The notes under the pieces: generated by a model
Seen by the model: only the letters and a program-made list of their open reading frames with translations
Databases searched by the model: none
Told to the model about the DNA's origin: nothing
Position numbers and translations under genes: made by a program
Shown: piece by piece, positions 35,473 to 43,995 of the stretch
Numbering within the stretch: the first letter of the stretch is position 1
Layout of the letters: each line of letters begins with the position of its first letter
Assembly: GCF_024199795.1 (NCBI RefSeq)
Contig: NZ_JANADK010000001.1
Span: 5,890,001-5,954,000, forward strand
DNA: 64,000 bases
Direction: 5' to 3'
Source: Bradyrhizobium sp. CCGB01
GTDB lineage: Bacteria > Pseudomonadota > Alphaproteobacteria > Rhizobiales > Xanthobacteraceae

Positions 35473-36645
35473 ATGCCAAATTCAAGACCCGACCGTATCC
35501 GAACACTCCTCGCCGACCTCGTCGGCTTCGACACCGTCAGTGACCGCACCAACCTGCCCCTGATCACGCACATCGAAAGCTATCTCGCCGCGCTCGGCGT
35601 CAAGAGCGATCGCATCGTCGACGAGACCGGACAGAAGGCTTCGCTCTGGGTCACGATCGGGCCCGAGGATCGGCCCGGGCTCGTGCTGTCGGGGCACACC
35701 GACGTCGTGCCCGTTGTCGGCCAGGACTGGAGCCACGATCCGTTCAGACTGATCGAGCGCGACGGCAAGCTCTACGGCCGCGGCACCACCGACATGAAGG
35801 GTTTTGTCGCGGTGTGCCTTGCGATGGTGCCGGAGATGCTGGAGGCGAAGCTCAACACACCGATTCATCTGGCGATTTCCTATGACGAGGAGATCGGCTG
35901 CGTCGGCGTGCGGCCGATGCTGCGCGAGGTCGCGAAGAAGAGGGTCAAGCCGTTAGGCGCCTTCATCGGCGAGCCGACTGAGATGAAAGTCATCATCGGC
36001 CACAAGGGCAAGCACGGCGTACGCGCGACGTTCCACGGCCTCGCCCGTCACTCCTCGATCGCGCCCGAAGGCGTCAACGCCATCGAATATGCCGCCGAGC
36101 TGATCGTCGAAATCCGCCGCCGCGCCGTCCAGCTCGCGGCCGTACGATCAAACGACAGCCTCTACGACGTTCCGCACTCGACGCTGCTGACCAGCATCGT
36201 TCATGGCGGCGCGGCGCTCAACATCGTGCCCGATAGCTGCACGGTGGATTTCGAATGCCGCGGCATCGGCATCACCGAGTCGCGCGAGGTGACGGATGCG
36301 ATCGTCGCCTGGGCCAAAGCCGAGCTCGAACCGGCGATGAAGGCGCGACATCCGGAGTGCGGCATCGATTTCGAGGAGATCCTCGACTACCCCGCCCTCG
36401 ACACCAGGGCCGATGCCGCCATCGTCACGCTCGCCAAGAGTCTCGCCGGCCGCAACGACCACGCCAAGGTCGCCTTCGGCACCGAGGCGAGCCTGTTCGC
36501 CAGCATGGCCGACATCCCGTCGGTGGTGATCGGCCCCGGCTCGATCGCACAGGCGCATACGCCGGATGAATTCGTGGAGATGGCAGAGCTGGAGAAATGC
36601 GCGGGGTTTGTGGAGAAGCTGATCGCGCGTTGTGTGAAGGAGTAG
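35473..36645 (+). CDS. argE: Acetylornithine deacetylase or related M20 metallohydrolase
   Basis: 390 residues from ATG 35473 (MPNSRPDRIRTLLADLVGFD). M20-family metal ligands and catalytic residues are in place: H75 and D77 in SGHTDVVPV, D107 in GRGTTDMKG, E139/E140 in SYDEEIG. The dimerisation domain contains HGVRATFHGLARHSSIAPEG, and the C-terminal metal histidine is in GSIAQAHTPDEF. The closest match in memory is ArgE, which makes ornithine from N-acetylornithine. Related M20 deacylases look alike, so the symbol is likely rather than certain. An open frame upstream is repeat sequence. The ribosome-binding site is weak. Confidence 0.82.
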   Translation: MPNSRPDRIRTLLADLVGFDTVSDRTNLPLITHIESYLAALGVKSDRIVDETGQKASLWVTIGPEDRPGLVLSGHTDVVPVVGQDWSHDPFRLIERDGKLYGRGTTDMKGFVAVCLAMVPEMLEAKLNTPIHLAISYDEEIGCVGVRPMLREVAKKRVKPLGAFIGEPTEMKVIIGHKGKHGVRATFHGLARHSSIAPEGVNAIEYAAELIVEIRRRAVQLAAVRSNDSLYDVPHSTLLTSIVHGGAALNIVPDSCTVDFECRGIGITESREVTDAIVAWAKAELEPAMKARHPECGIDFEEILDYPALDTRADAAIVTLAKSLAGRNDHAKVAFGTEASLFASMADIPSVVIGPGSIAQAHTPDEFVEMAELEKCAGFVEKLIARCVKE

Positions 36646-36664
36646 ACGATATCCGTAACTTGAC

Positions 36665-36717
36665 TGGGTCCCGGCTCTGCGCAGCAACGCTTACGCGTTG
36701 CAGCGCGTCCGGGACGC
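36665..36717 (-). repeat. 52-nt palindromic element, copy B (inverted)
   Basis: The same ends as copies A, C and D, starting TGGGTCCCGGCTCTGC and ending GTCCGGGACGC, in the opposite orientation to copy C 63 nt away. The centre is diverged and forms its own hairpin (GCAACGC-TTAC-GCGTTGC). Confidence 0.85.
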
Positions 36718-36780
36718 GACACTGCCCCGCTAATCCGCATCTACGGCGAGAGAGATGTGAACACCGGAAAATCCGGTCTC

Positions 36781-36832
36781 GTGTCCCGGACGCGGTGCGG
36801 CACGAAGTGACGCTCCGCAGAGCCGGGACCCA
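36781..36832 (+). repeat. 52-nt palindromic element, copy C (left flank of the GIY-YIG gene)
   Basis: Identical to the reverse complement of copy D (37202-37253) at 48 of 52 positions and to copy A (33045-33096) at 50 of 52. It ends 71 nt before the GIY-YIG start codon. Confidence 0.92.
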
Positions 36833-36903
36833 GAGTGCTTGGCGGCGGCATTGAAACATGCAACTTTAGAGCGTATCGCCATCGACACAGTGGCTGCGCA
36901 GAC

Positions 36904-37200
36904 ATGCCTTTCTTCGTTTACATCCTCGCCAGCAAACGAAACGGTACTCTCTACATCGGAGTGACCAACGACCTCGCCCGTAGAATGACCGAACACAAAG
37001 CCAAGCTGATACCCGGCTTCACGCGGCTGTATGACGTCACATTGTTAGTCTATTTCGAAATCTTCGAGTCGATACTCGAGGCGCGCTCACGCGAACATTC
37101 GCTGAAGCGTTGGCGACGCGCGTGGAAGCTTAAGCTCATCGAAGAGCTCAATCCGGATTGGCGCGATCTCACCGATGAACTGAATACTTTGGCGACATGA
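36904..37200 (+). CDS. Single-domain GIY-YIG endonuclease-like protein
   Basis: 98 residues from ATG 36904. The GIY-YIG fold hallmarks appear in order: FFVYILAS, LYIGVTNDLARRM with the catalytic Arg, EHK, and FESILEARSREHSLKRWRRA with the metal-binding Glu. This is the stand-alone (UvrC N-terminal-like) subfamily of unknown role. There is no clear ribosome-binding site. The gene sits between two inverted copies of a 52-nt palindrome, and its TGA ends one base before the right copy. Base composition appears less GC-rich than in its neighbours. The arrangement suggests a selfish or domesticated unit; the function is not established. Confidence 0.85.
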   Translation: MPFFVYILASKRNGTLYIGVTNDLARRMTEHKAKLIPGFTRLYDVTLLVYFEIFESILEARSREHSLKRWRRAWKLKLIEELNPDWRDLTDELNTLAT

Positions 37201-37201
37201 C

Positions 37202-37253
37202 TGGGTCCCGGCTCTGCGGAGCAGCACTTCGCGCTGCACCGCGTCCGGGACAC
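37202..37253 (-). repeat. 52-nt palindromic element, copy D (right flank of the GIY-YIG gene)
   Basis: Inverted copy of element C, with four differences in 52 positions. It starts one base after the GIY-YIG stop codon. Together C and D form terminal inverted repeats around about 370 nt. Confidence 0.92.
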
Positions 37254-37313
37254 AAGAGTTTTCGGCGAACCACAAACTAAAAAGCGCGGCCATCAGCCGC
37301 GCCCTTGTCTCAC

Positions 37314-38372
37314 CTACCCCGCGCCGGCCTTCTGCGCGTATTCCCATGAGGCCTTCGACAGCGGCACGGTGCGCTTGGCGGACTCCAGCGCCTTGGCGTT
37401 GGCGGCGGTGCCATCGCGGACGCGGCCGGCGATGCCCTGGGTGATACCGGCGAGGCGGAACAGATTGTAGGCGAAGTACCAGTTGAGGTCGGGCACCGTC
37501 ATCTTGGTGACGTTGCAATAGATCTGCGCCGCCTCCTCCACGCTCGGGATGTTGAGCGCCTTGAGGTCGGCGCCCTCAAGGCCCGGCATGATCCACTGCA
37601 TCAAGAGATAAGTGAAGTCGGCCATGGGATCGCCAAGCGTCGACAGTTCCCAGTCGAGCACGGCCTGCACGCGCGGTTCCGTCGCGTGGAAAATCATGTT
37701 GTCGAGGCGATAGTCGCCGTGGACGATCGAGACGCGCGCCTGCTCCGGCACGGTCTTGGGCAGCCATTCGGCCACCTTCTCGAACTCCGGAATGTGCTGG
37801 GTCTCGGACGCCCGGTACTGCTTGGTCCAGCGGTCGATCTGCCGTGCAAAGTAGTTGCCGGGCTTGCCGAACTCGCCGAGCCCGATCGCGACGGGATCGT
37901 ACATGTGGAGCTTTGCCAGCGTCTCGATCTTGCTGGTGAAGATCTTCCGGCGCGCGTCGGCATCCTGGCTCGGCAGCGTCGGATCCCAGAACACCCGGCC
38001 GTCCTCCATCGACATGATGTAGAAGGCGGCGCCGATGATGCTGTCGTCCTGGCACAGCGCATAGGCGTGTGCGACCGGAAAGCCCTGCTTTCCAAGGGCC
38101 GCAATGACGCGATATTCGCGATCGACCGCGTGGGCCGACGGCAGCAATTTGCCGAACGGCTTGCGGCGCATCACGTAGGAGCGGTTCGGCGTGTTGAGCC
38201 GGTAGGTCGGATTCGACTGGCCGCCCTTGAACTGGAGAACGACCAGCGGGCCCTCATAGCCCTCGACGTTGTCGCGCATCCAAGCTTCCAGGCGCAGCTC
38301 GTCGAAACGATGCCGCTCCTCGACCGGCTTGGTGCCCGAGAATTCTTCGTCTTTCCTGACGCCGTCAGCCAC
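37314..38372 (-). CDS. Aminoglycoside phosphotransferase-like kinase (ACAD10/11-type kinase domain)
   Basis: 352 residues. The kinase-like fold has Lys71 in VMRRKPFGK and a Glu in HAVDREYRV. The catalytic loop is HGDYRLDN (218-225) and the metal motif DWELSTLGDP (240-249). All residues needed for phosphotransfer are present. This subfamily matches the kinase part of mammalian ACAD10/11 and LvaA of Pseudomonas levulinate catabolism, which phosphorylate 4-hydroxyacyl-CoA. An acyl-CoA dehydrogenase gene lies directly upstream on the same strand, giving the same pair as separate genes. The exact acyl chain is unknown. Confidence 0.85.
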   Translation of the reverse strand: MADGVRKDEEFSGTKPVEERHRFDELRLEAWMRDNVEGYEGPLVVLQFKGGQSNPTYRLNTPNRSYVMRRKPFGKLLPSAHAVDREYRVIAALGKQGFPVAHAYALCQDDSIIGAAFYIMSMEDGRVFWDPTLPSQDADARRKIFTSKIETLAKLHMYDPVAIGLGEFGKPGNYFARQIDRWTKQYRASETQHIPEFEKVAEWLPKTVPEQARVSIVHGDYRLDNMIFHATEPRVQAVLDWELSTLGDPMADFTYLLMQWIMPGLEGADLKALNIPSVEEAAQIYCNVTKMTVPDLNWYFAYNLFRLAGITQGIAGRVRDGTAANAKALESAKRTVPLSKASWEYAQKAGAG

Positions 38373-38425
38373 AGTGACGCTCCCTCTTCAGTCCTGACCA
38401 ATTCAGGTCGAGCATGATCCTAATC

Positions 38426-38460
38426 GGTAACCGCTGACGCACTTGCGTCAAGCGGTCACC
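38426..38460 (-). other. Hairpin between the acyl-CoA dehydrogenase and kinase genes
   Basis: ACCGCT-GACGCA pairs with TGCGTC-AAGCGGT (38430-38456) around CTT with one bulged base, and outer GGT/ACC bases extend it. It sits in the 145-nt spacer between the two genes and has no U-run, so it may set their relative expression rather than end transcription. Confidence 0.5.
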
Positions 38461-38517
38461 CCAATCGGATCAGCCCTGTCGTTTCTTCAGATCGGGAGCG
38501 CCACGCGGCCCTCCCTG

Positions 38518-39753
38518 TTAGTGACTGGGAGAGTTTGCATACTTCCGAACTTCGAGCCTTGCAATGGCGCGATTGTGCACCTCGTCCGGACCGTCGGCGA
38601 GACGCAGCGTGCGGATGTGGGCGTAGTCCTTGGCAAGGCCGGCGTCATCAGAGACGCCCGCGCCGCCAAACGACTGGATCGCCTCGTCGATGATCTTCAG
38701 CGCCATGTTGGGCGCTGCGACCTTGATCATGGCGATCTCGGCCTGCGCGGTCTTGTTGCCGACCTTGTCCATCATGTCGGCGGCCTTGAGGCACAGCAGA
38801 CGCGTCATCTCGATGTTGGTACGGGCATCGCCAATGCGCTGCTCCCACACGCTGTGCTCGACGATCTTCTTGCCGAAGGCGGTGCGCGAGGTGAGCCGCC
38901 TCACCATCTTCTCCAGCGCTTCCTCGGCCTTGCCGATGGTGCGCATGCAGTGGTGGATGCGGCCGGGACCGAGGCGGCCCTGCGCGATCTCGAAGCCGCG
39001 GCCCTCGCCGAGCAGGATATTCTCCTTCGGCACCCGCACGTTCTCGAGCAGCACCTGGGCATGGCCGTGCGGCGCGTCGTCGAAGCCGAACACCGGCAGC
39101 ATCTTCTCCACCTTGATGCCGGGGGTGTCGAGCGGAACCAGGATCTGCGACTGCTGCTGATGCTTGGCCGCCTTGAAATCGGTCTTGCCCATCAGGATCG
39201 CGATCTTGCAGCGGGGATCGCCGACGCCGGACGACCACCATTTGCGGCCGTTGATGACGTAGTGGTCGCCGTCCTTCTCGATGCGGGTCTCGATGTTGGT
39301 GGCGTCCGACGAGGCCACCGCCGGTTCCGTCATCAGGAAGGCGGAACGGATCTCGCCGTCCATCAGCGGACGCAGCCATTTGCGCTTCTGCTCCTTGGAG
39401 CCGTAGCGGATGAACACTTCCATGTTGCCGGTGTCGGGCGCGGAACAGTTGAACACTTCGGAGGCCCAGGTGATGCGGCCCATTTCTTCCGACAGCAGCG
39501 CGTATTCGAGATTGGTCAATCCCGCGCCGCGGAATTCGTCGTCCTCATGCTCGCTCGGCGGCATGAACATGTTCCAGAGGCCTTCGGCCTTCGCCTTCTT
39601 CTTGAGGTCTTCCAGGACCGGAATGACCTTCCAGCGCTCGCCGCTGTGATCCTGCTCGTTATAGATCGGCACCGCCGGCCGCACGTGCTTGGCCATGAAG
39701 GACTGCACGCGGTCGAGCCATTCCTTCTGCTTGGGGGACAGATCGAAATCCAT
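38518..39753 (-). CDS. Acyl-CoA dehydrogenase, ACAD11-like
   Basis: 411 residues, start [23 protein letters not shown]-binding and substrate segments are recognisable ([40 protein letters not shown]). The C-terminal [20 protein letters not shown] and [19 protein letters not shown] are typical of the long-chain/ACAD10-11 branch. Members paired with an APH-type kinase act on phosphorylated 4-hydroxyacyl-CoA, eliminating phosphate to give enoyl-CoA. It is upstream of that kinase and divergent from a TetR regulator, so the three genes likely form one regulated unit. Confidence 0.88.
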   Translation of the reverse strand: MDFDLSPKQKEWLDRVQSFMAKHVRPAVPIYNEQDHSGERWKVIPVLEDLKKKAKAEGLWNMFMPPSEHEDDEFRGAGLTNLEYALLSEEMGRITWASEVFNCSAPDTGNMEVFIRYGSKEQKRKWLRPLMDGEIRSAFLMTEPAVASSDATNIETRIEKDGDHYVINGRKWWSSGVGDPRCKIAILMGKTDFKAAKHQQQSQILVPLDTPGIKVEKMLPVFGFDDAPHGHAQVLLENVRVPKENILLGEGRGFEIAQGRLGPGRIHHCMRTIGKAEEALEKMVRRLTSRTAFGKKIVEHSVWEQRIGDARTNIEMTRLLCLKAADMMDKVGNKTAQAEIAMIKVAAPNMALKIIDEAIQSFGGAGVSDDAGLAKDYAHIRTLRLADGPDEVHNRAIARLEVRKYANSPSH

Positions 39754-39917
39754 GGGACGCTCCTCGTCTCTCGCTTTGAAAGCCTGTTTTGCGCCGGACT
39801 GTCCTCCCGCCGCGCGCGACCCGCAAGCGCCATTCCGGCTGCTCGCAGATACCTGATGGAACCCGCGCCGCGTTTGATGCGGCGCAATTCCATCATGCGG
39901 ATTGACTTTCTCCGGCC

Positions 39918-39948
39918 TTCAAACGATAGTTTCATACAAGTGTTTGAA
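39918..39948. promoter_or_regulatory. Candidate operator between acyl-CoA dehydrogenase and TetR
   Basis: TTCAAAC (39918-39924) and GTTTGAA (39942-39948) form an inverted repeat with a 17-nt spacer, and AAAC-GATA-GTTT (39921-39932) overlaps it. It lies in the 223-nt divergent region and ends 28 nt before the TetR start, in a patch richer in AT than the surroundings. Confidence 0.5.
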
Positions 39949-39976
39949 TTGCAACTCCCTCCCCTGAGGGCAATCC

Positions 39977-40648
39977 ATGGCCAGCGATCATACGAGATCT
40001 TCCATCCTCGCCGCCGCCGAACGGCTCTATGCCGATCGCGGTTTCGGCGACGTCACGCTCCGCGACATCGTCGCGGAGGCCAATGTCAATCTGGCTGCGG
40101 TGAACTATCATTTCGGCTCGAAGGACGAGTTGATCGCGGAGCTGTTCGTCTCCCGCTCGATCGCCACCAACCGCGAGCGCCTGCGCGAGTTGAAGGCGGC
40201 GGAGGAGCAAGGCGGCGGCCGCGCGCCGATCGAGGTGATCCTGCGCGCCCTGGTCGGCCCGACCTTGCGCGGCTGCCTCGGTCCTGAGAACCAGCGCTCC
40301 ACCGCGGCGCGCTTCATGATCCGCGCCTCGATCGAATCCGTGCCGCCGATCCGCCGCATCAAGAACCGCGAGATCGACCACCTGCGGAAATTTGCCGGCG
40401 CGATGCGCCGGGCCCTGCCCGACCGCAGCGACGTCGATATCTACTGGGGCCTCAACTTCGCGCTCGCGATGGCGCATCACACCATCCGCGAAAGCGAGCG
40501 CCTGACGAAACTGTCGGAAGGCAAATGCGATCTCGACGACGTCGAGGACGTCATCGCGCGCGTGGTCAGCGTCGCGACGATGGCATTGACGGCGGGACGG
40601 AGCGAGGCAAAGGCGCCGGCCCGCGCAATGGCTCGGGACGCGCGCTAG
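39977..40648 (+). CDS. TetR family transcriptional regulator
   Basis: 223 residues from ATG 39977. The DNA-binding domain reads SSILAAAERLYADRGFGDVT, then LRDIVAEANVNLAAVNYHFG. The C-terminal region resembles the CerR/YbiH-like group with a predicted ligand pocket. It is divergent from the acyl-CoA dehydrogenase gene, so it probably senses an acyl-CoA or hydroxy acid and represses that unit. The next gene is convergent and begins 4 nt after this stop. Confidence 0.88.
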   Translation: MASDHTRSSILAAAERLYADRGFGDVTLRDIVAEANVNLAAVNYHFGSKDELIAELFVSRSIATNRERLRELKAAEEQGGGRAPIEVILRALVGPTLRGCLGPENQRSTAARFMIRASIESVPPIRRIKNREIDHLRKFAGAMRRALPDRSDVDIYWGLNFALAMAHHTIRESERLTKLSEGKCDLDDVEDVIARVVSVATMALTAGRSEAKAPARAMARDAR

Positions 40649-40652
40649 CCCC

Positions 40653-41045
40653 TCACATCATCGCGATGCAGTCGATCTCGACGTCGAAGGGGCCGAACCA
40701 TTCCGGCGTACAGACGAAGATCCGCGCCGGCGGATCAATCGGAAAGTAGCGCGCATAGACCGCGTTGAACGCGGCGAAGTGCTTTGTCGAGGTGCAGTAG
40801 ACGTTGCACTTCATGACATTGTCGAGGGAGGCGCCGGCCGTCTCGAGGCACAGCTTCATCTGCGCCATGACGCGCTCGCTCTGCCGCTCGATCGGCACTG
40901 CCGCGATCTCGCCCGTCTCGGGGTCGAATGGCGGCAGGCCGGCAACGAAGATCATGTTGCCGGCGCGCGTCACCGGCGAGGTCGGCGCCTTCACGCGATC
41001 GAGGAATGTCGAGATCGGTTCGACGCGGAGCGCTTCGCGTTTCAT
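40653..41045 (-). CDS. RidA/YjgF family protein
   Basis: 130 residues with the Rid core: GNMIFVAGLPPFDPETGEIA, NVMKCNVYCT and the PPARIFV motif containing Arg108, plus Glu123. The Arg is required for hydrolysis of reactive enamine/imine intermediates in RidA. It may be a Rid2-Rid7 subfamily member, since the N terminus differs from RidA proper. It ends 4 nt from the convergent TetR gene. Confidence 0.85.
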   Translation of the reverse strand: MKREALRVEPISTFLDRVKAPTSPVTRAGNMIFVAGLPPFDPETGEIAAVPIERQSERVMAQMKLCLETAGASLDNVMKCNVYCTSTKHFAAFNAVYARYFPIDPPARIFVCTPEWFGPFDVEIDCIAMM

Positions 41046-41144
41046 CGGAGGCCACCTTCGGTTCGAGCAAGACTGGCGCCTGACTACATCATTCTGCAGC
41101 CGGCATGCTTCGCTTCTGATCGAAGTGTGGTCTGCCGGGCGAGG

Positions 41145-41360
41145 TTACACCCGCTGCGGCATCTCCTCGGCCTCTTCCTTGGCGAGCAGCAGCAGCATCT
41201 CGATGCCCATCTCGCCTTCCTGGGGCGAACGGATGAACTTTATTTCGTCGGCGCTTTGCCGCAGCGCGGCAATGATGGCGACGGCCTGGTTGGCCGTTGC
41301 TGCCTCGGTCGCCAGCACTGCCTTCTGGTCCTTGGCCTGAAACCCGATCGTGTAGGACAT
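41145..41360 (-). CDS. Small hypothetical protein
   Basis: 71 residues (MSYTIGFQAKDQKAVLATEA and on), mostly alpha-helical in appearance, with a Glu-rich C terminus (LLAKEEAEEMPQRV). A clear GGGAGG ribosome-binding site precedes the ATG at 41358-41360, which supports translation. I do not recognise the family. The spacing from neighbours (99 nt to RidA, 144 nt to BKACE) suggests a single-gene unit. Confidence 0.6.
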   Translation of the reverse strand: MSYTIGFQAKDQKAVLATEAATANQAVAIIAALRQSADEIKFIRSPQEGEMGIEMLLLLAKEEAEEMPQRV

Positions 41361-41504
41361 TCGTTCCCTCCCGACTTAAGTGGGGAGGATCGAATCAGAG
41401 TCGCGCGCGAAGCGAAAGCCTGTGCGAGTACGGACCGTGTTTATTTGGGGATTGCGCGCAAGCCTCGCACAAGGCCACGCCAGTGTCACACTGCTGCCGC
41501 CAAA

Positions 41505-42386
41505 CTATTGCATCAGCCCCAACATCGCGCGCGCGTCCGCAGCGGTCGCCACCGTCGCCCCCAGGCTCCGCAAGATGCCAGCCGCATGCGCGACCAGTTC
41601 GGCATTGGTCTTCGCCAGCACGCCCTTGGACATGAAGAGATTGTCCTCCATGCCGACGCGGACATGGCCACCGAGCAGGTACGCCTGCGCCACCATCGGG
41701 AATTCGGCGCGGCCGATGCCGAAGCCGGACCAGATCGCGCCCGGCGGTAGCAGGCTGCGGGCATAGAACATGGTCTCCGGCGTTGCCGAGAAGCCGTATT
41801 TCACGCCGAGCACCAGCGAAAACAGGCCCGGCCCCTTCAGCGTGCCGTCCGCGAACAGGTCGCGCGCCAGATGGCAGTCGCCGGAATCGAACAGCTCGAT
41901 CTCCGGCAGCACGCCGGCGGCCTTCATCCGTTCGGCCATGATGCGGACGTTGCGCGGGGTGTTGATCACGACCTCGCCGCCGGAATTCATGGTGTTGAGG
42001 TCGAGCGTGCAGATGTCGGGCTTGAGCAGCTCGACATGCTCGACGCGCTTCTCGGGAGCAAGCAGCGTGGTGCCGGGACCGGCGACGCGGGGATCCTCGA
42101 TCGAAGGCACGAAACGCCCACCCGGACCGGTCGTGAGATTGATGACGAGGCTCTTGTTGCGGGCGCGAATGCGATCCACCACGTCGCGATAGAGATCAAT
42201 CTCCATCGAGGGCCGGCCGGTCGCGGGATCGCGCACATGGATGTGCGCGATGGCAGCGCCCGCCTCGCCCGCTTCCAGCGCGGATGTCGCGATCTGCTCG
42301 GGCGTGATGGGAAGATACGGCGACTGCTCGGGCTTTGTGAGGTTGCCCGTGATGGCGCAGGTGATGACGGTTTTGCCTGATGTCAT
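41505..42386 (-). CDS. BKACE family beta-keto acid cleavage enzyme (3-keto-5-aminohexanoate cleavage enzyme-like)
   Basis: 293 residues. The zinc-binding HIHVR motif (H48, H50) and the LTTGPGG phosphate loop are present, with a further His/Glu set in ELFDSGDCHLARDL and a YLLGGHVRVGMEDNLF C-terminal segment. The family condenses a beta-keto acid with acetyl-CoA to give acetoacetate and a new CoA ester. The substrate of this member is unknown. A second paralogue lies 3 kb upstream on the same strand, with a CoA-transferase and a transporter in between. Confidence 0.9.
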   Translation of the reverse strand: MTSGKTVITCAITGNLTKPEQSPYLPITPEQIATSALEAGEAGAAIAHIHVRDPATGRPSMEIDLYRDVVDRIRARNKSLVINLTTGPGGRFVPSIEDPRVAGPGTTLLAPEKRVEHVELLKPDICTLDLNTMNSGGEVVINTPRNVRIMAERMKAAGVLPEIELFDSGDCHLARDLFADGTLKGPGLFSLVLGVKYGFSATPETMFYARSLLPPGAIWSGFGIGRAEFPMVAQAYLLGGHVRVGMEDNLFMSKGVLAKTNAELVAHAAGILRSLGATVATAADARAMLGLMQ

Positions 42387-42429
42387 GTGATGCTGTCCCG
42401 ATGTCGTCGTAGAGGGCGCGCGAGCCTAT

Positions 42430-42586
42430 CTCACCCTCCCCTGGAGGGGGAGGGTCGGCGCAACGCGCCGGGGTGGGGTGATCTCAACACGGGCAGCGTC
42501 CGACGCGGCGAGACTGTCACCCCACCCCGCTGCGCATTCCGCTTCGCTGCATGCGCATCGACCCTCCCCCTCCAGGGCAGGGTAAG
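42430..42586. repeat. Large intergenic palindrome (CTCACCCTCCCC type)
   Basis: The left part CTCACCCTCCCCTGGAGGGG and GGGTGGGGTGA mirrors TCACCCCACCCC and CCCTCCAGGGCAGGGTAAG on the right. This is a common dispersed palindrome in Bradyrhizobium spacers (from memory). It lies between the CoA-transferase (stop 42593) and BKACE (start 42386) and may end or stabilise transcripts. Confidence 0.75.
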
Positions 42587-42592
42587 AGCGCG

Positions 42593-43822
42593 CTAGATGA
42601 TACCCTGCTGCTTCAGCGCCTCGATCTTCCCGGCATCATAGCCGAGCTTGCCGCCGAGCACCTCCTGGGTGTGCTCCCCGAGCAGCGGCGGGGCGCGGTA
42701 GTCCTTGATCGGAGTCTCCGACAGGGTCAGCGCGTTGCGGATCAGCGAGAGGTCGTGCTCGAACGGATGGTCGACCTTGACCCGCATGCCGCGCGACTGG
42801 ACGTGCGGATCGGAAAACACCTGCTCGAAATTGTTGATCGGGCCTGACGGCACGCCGGCCTCCTCCAGCTTGTCCAGCCAGTAGGCCACCGGCTGCTTCA
42901 GGAACAGCCCGGCGAAGATCGCCATGATCTCCTTGCCGTGCACGACGCGGTCGTTGTTCTTGATGAAGCGCTTGTCGTTGGCGAGCTCCGGCTCGCCGAG
43001 CACGGCGCAGGTGCGCTGGAACTGGCCGTCATTGCCGACCACCAGCATCAGCTCGCCGTCGGTGCAGCGGAACACGCCGGCCGGCATGCCGCCATTGCCC
43101 CAGGTGCCGCGGCGCGGCGGCGTCTTGCCGTTGACGAGGTAGATCTGCAGCCAGTGCGACAGCGATGCGATGACCGTGTCGAACAGGCAGACGTCGATGT
43201 GCTGTCCCTGCCCGTCATTGGCGTCGCGATGGTAGAGCGCCGAGAGAATGCCGATCGAGGTGTTCATGCCGGTCATGTAGTCGACGATCGACGGGCCGAC
43301 CTTCATCGGGCCCTCGCCGGGCTCGCCGTCGATATGGCCGGTGACGCTCATCAGGCCGCCCATCGCCTGCAGGATGGCGTCATAGCCGGCGCGCGGCGCG
43401 TAAGGGCCGGTCTGGCCGAAGCCGGTCACCGAGCAATAGATGATGCCGGGGTTGATCGCCTTGATCGTCTCGTAGTCGAGGCCGTAGCGCTTGAGATCGC
43501 CGACCTTGTAGTTCTCCATGAAGACGTCGACGTCCTTGGCGAGCTCGCGGATGATCGCCTGCCCCTCGGGCTTGGCGATGTTGACGGTGACCGACTTCTT
43601 GTTGCGGTTGGCGCAGAGGTAGAACGAGTTGTTGTTGTTGGCTTTGCCCTCGGGATCGGTCAGGTAAGGCGGCCCGAAGGCGCGCGCGTCGTCGCCGGTG
43701 CCGGGCCGCTCGATCTTGATCACCTCCGCGCCGAGATCGCCCAGCATCTGGGCCGACAGGGGACCGGCAAGCACGCGGGTGAGGTCAAGGATCTTGATGC
43801 CTGAGAGCGGCAGGGCCGACAT
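42593..43822 (-). CDS. CaiB/BaiF family III CoA-transferase
   Basis: 409 residues from the ATG at 43820-43822 (MSALPLSGIKILDLTRVLAG). The family III nucleophile Asp is D148 in YAPRAGYDAILQAMGG. Further family signs are SVTVNIAKPEGQAIIRELAK and the C-terminal PLLGEHTQEVLGGKLGYDAG. It transfers CoA between carboxylic acids, often oxalate, succinate or a fatty or aromatic acid. Close to BKACE genes it might activate a keto acid or acid product. It lies downstream of an MFS transporter on the same strand. Confidence 0.9.
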   Translation of the reverse strand: MSALPLSGIKILDLTRVLAGPLSAQMLGDLGAEVIKIERPGTGDDARAFGPPYLTDPEGKANNNNSFYLCANRNKKSVTVNIAKPEGQAIIRELAKDVDVFMENYKVGDLKRYGLDYETIKAINPGIIYCSVTGFGQTGPYAPRAGYDAILQAMGGLMSVTGHIDGEPGEGPMKVGPSIVDYMTGMNTSIGILSALYHRDANDGQGQHIDVCLFDTVIASLSHWLQIYLVNGKTPPRRGTWGNGGMPAGVFRCTDGELMLVVGNDGQFQRTCAVLGEPELANDKRFIKNNDRVVHGKEIMAIFAGLFLKQPVAYWLDKLEEAGVPSGPINNFEQVFSDPHVQSRGMRVKVDHPFEHDLSLIRNALTLSETPIKDYRAPPLLGEHTQEVLGGKLGYDAGKIEALKQQGII

Positions 43823-43995
43823 GTCGATTTCCTCCGGGAACTGGATATTGGCGCGGCGGCGAGATCGCGGGCCGCGCTCCCTGCGGATACACCATTTTGG
43901 CGTTCTGAGCACTGCACCTGGGGCATACGGCCATCCCCTGCCCCGCAGCGAGGTTGCCCGCGCCGGCCAATTTCCGCTCTGCGAATATTATCCGG

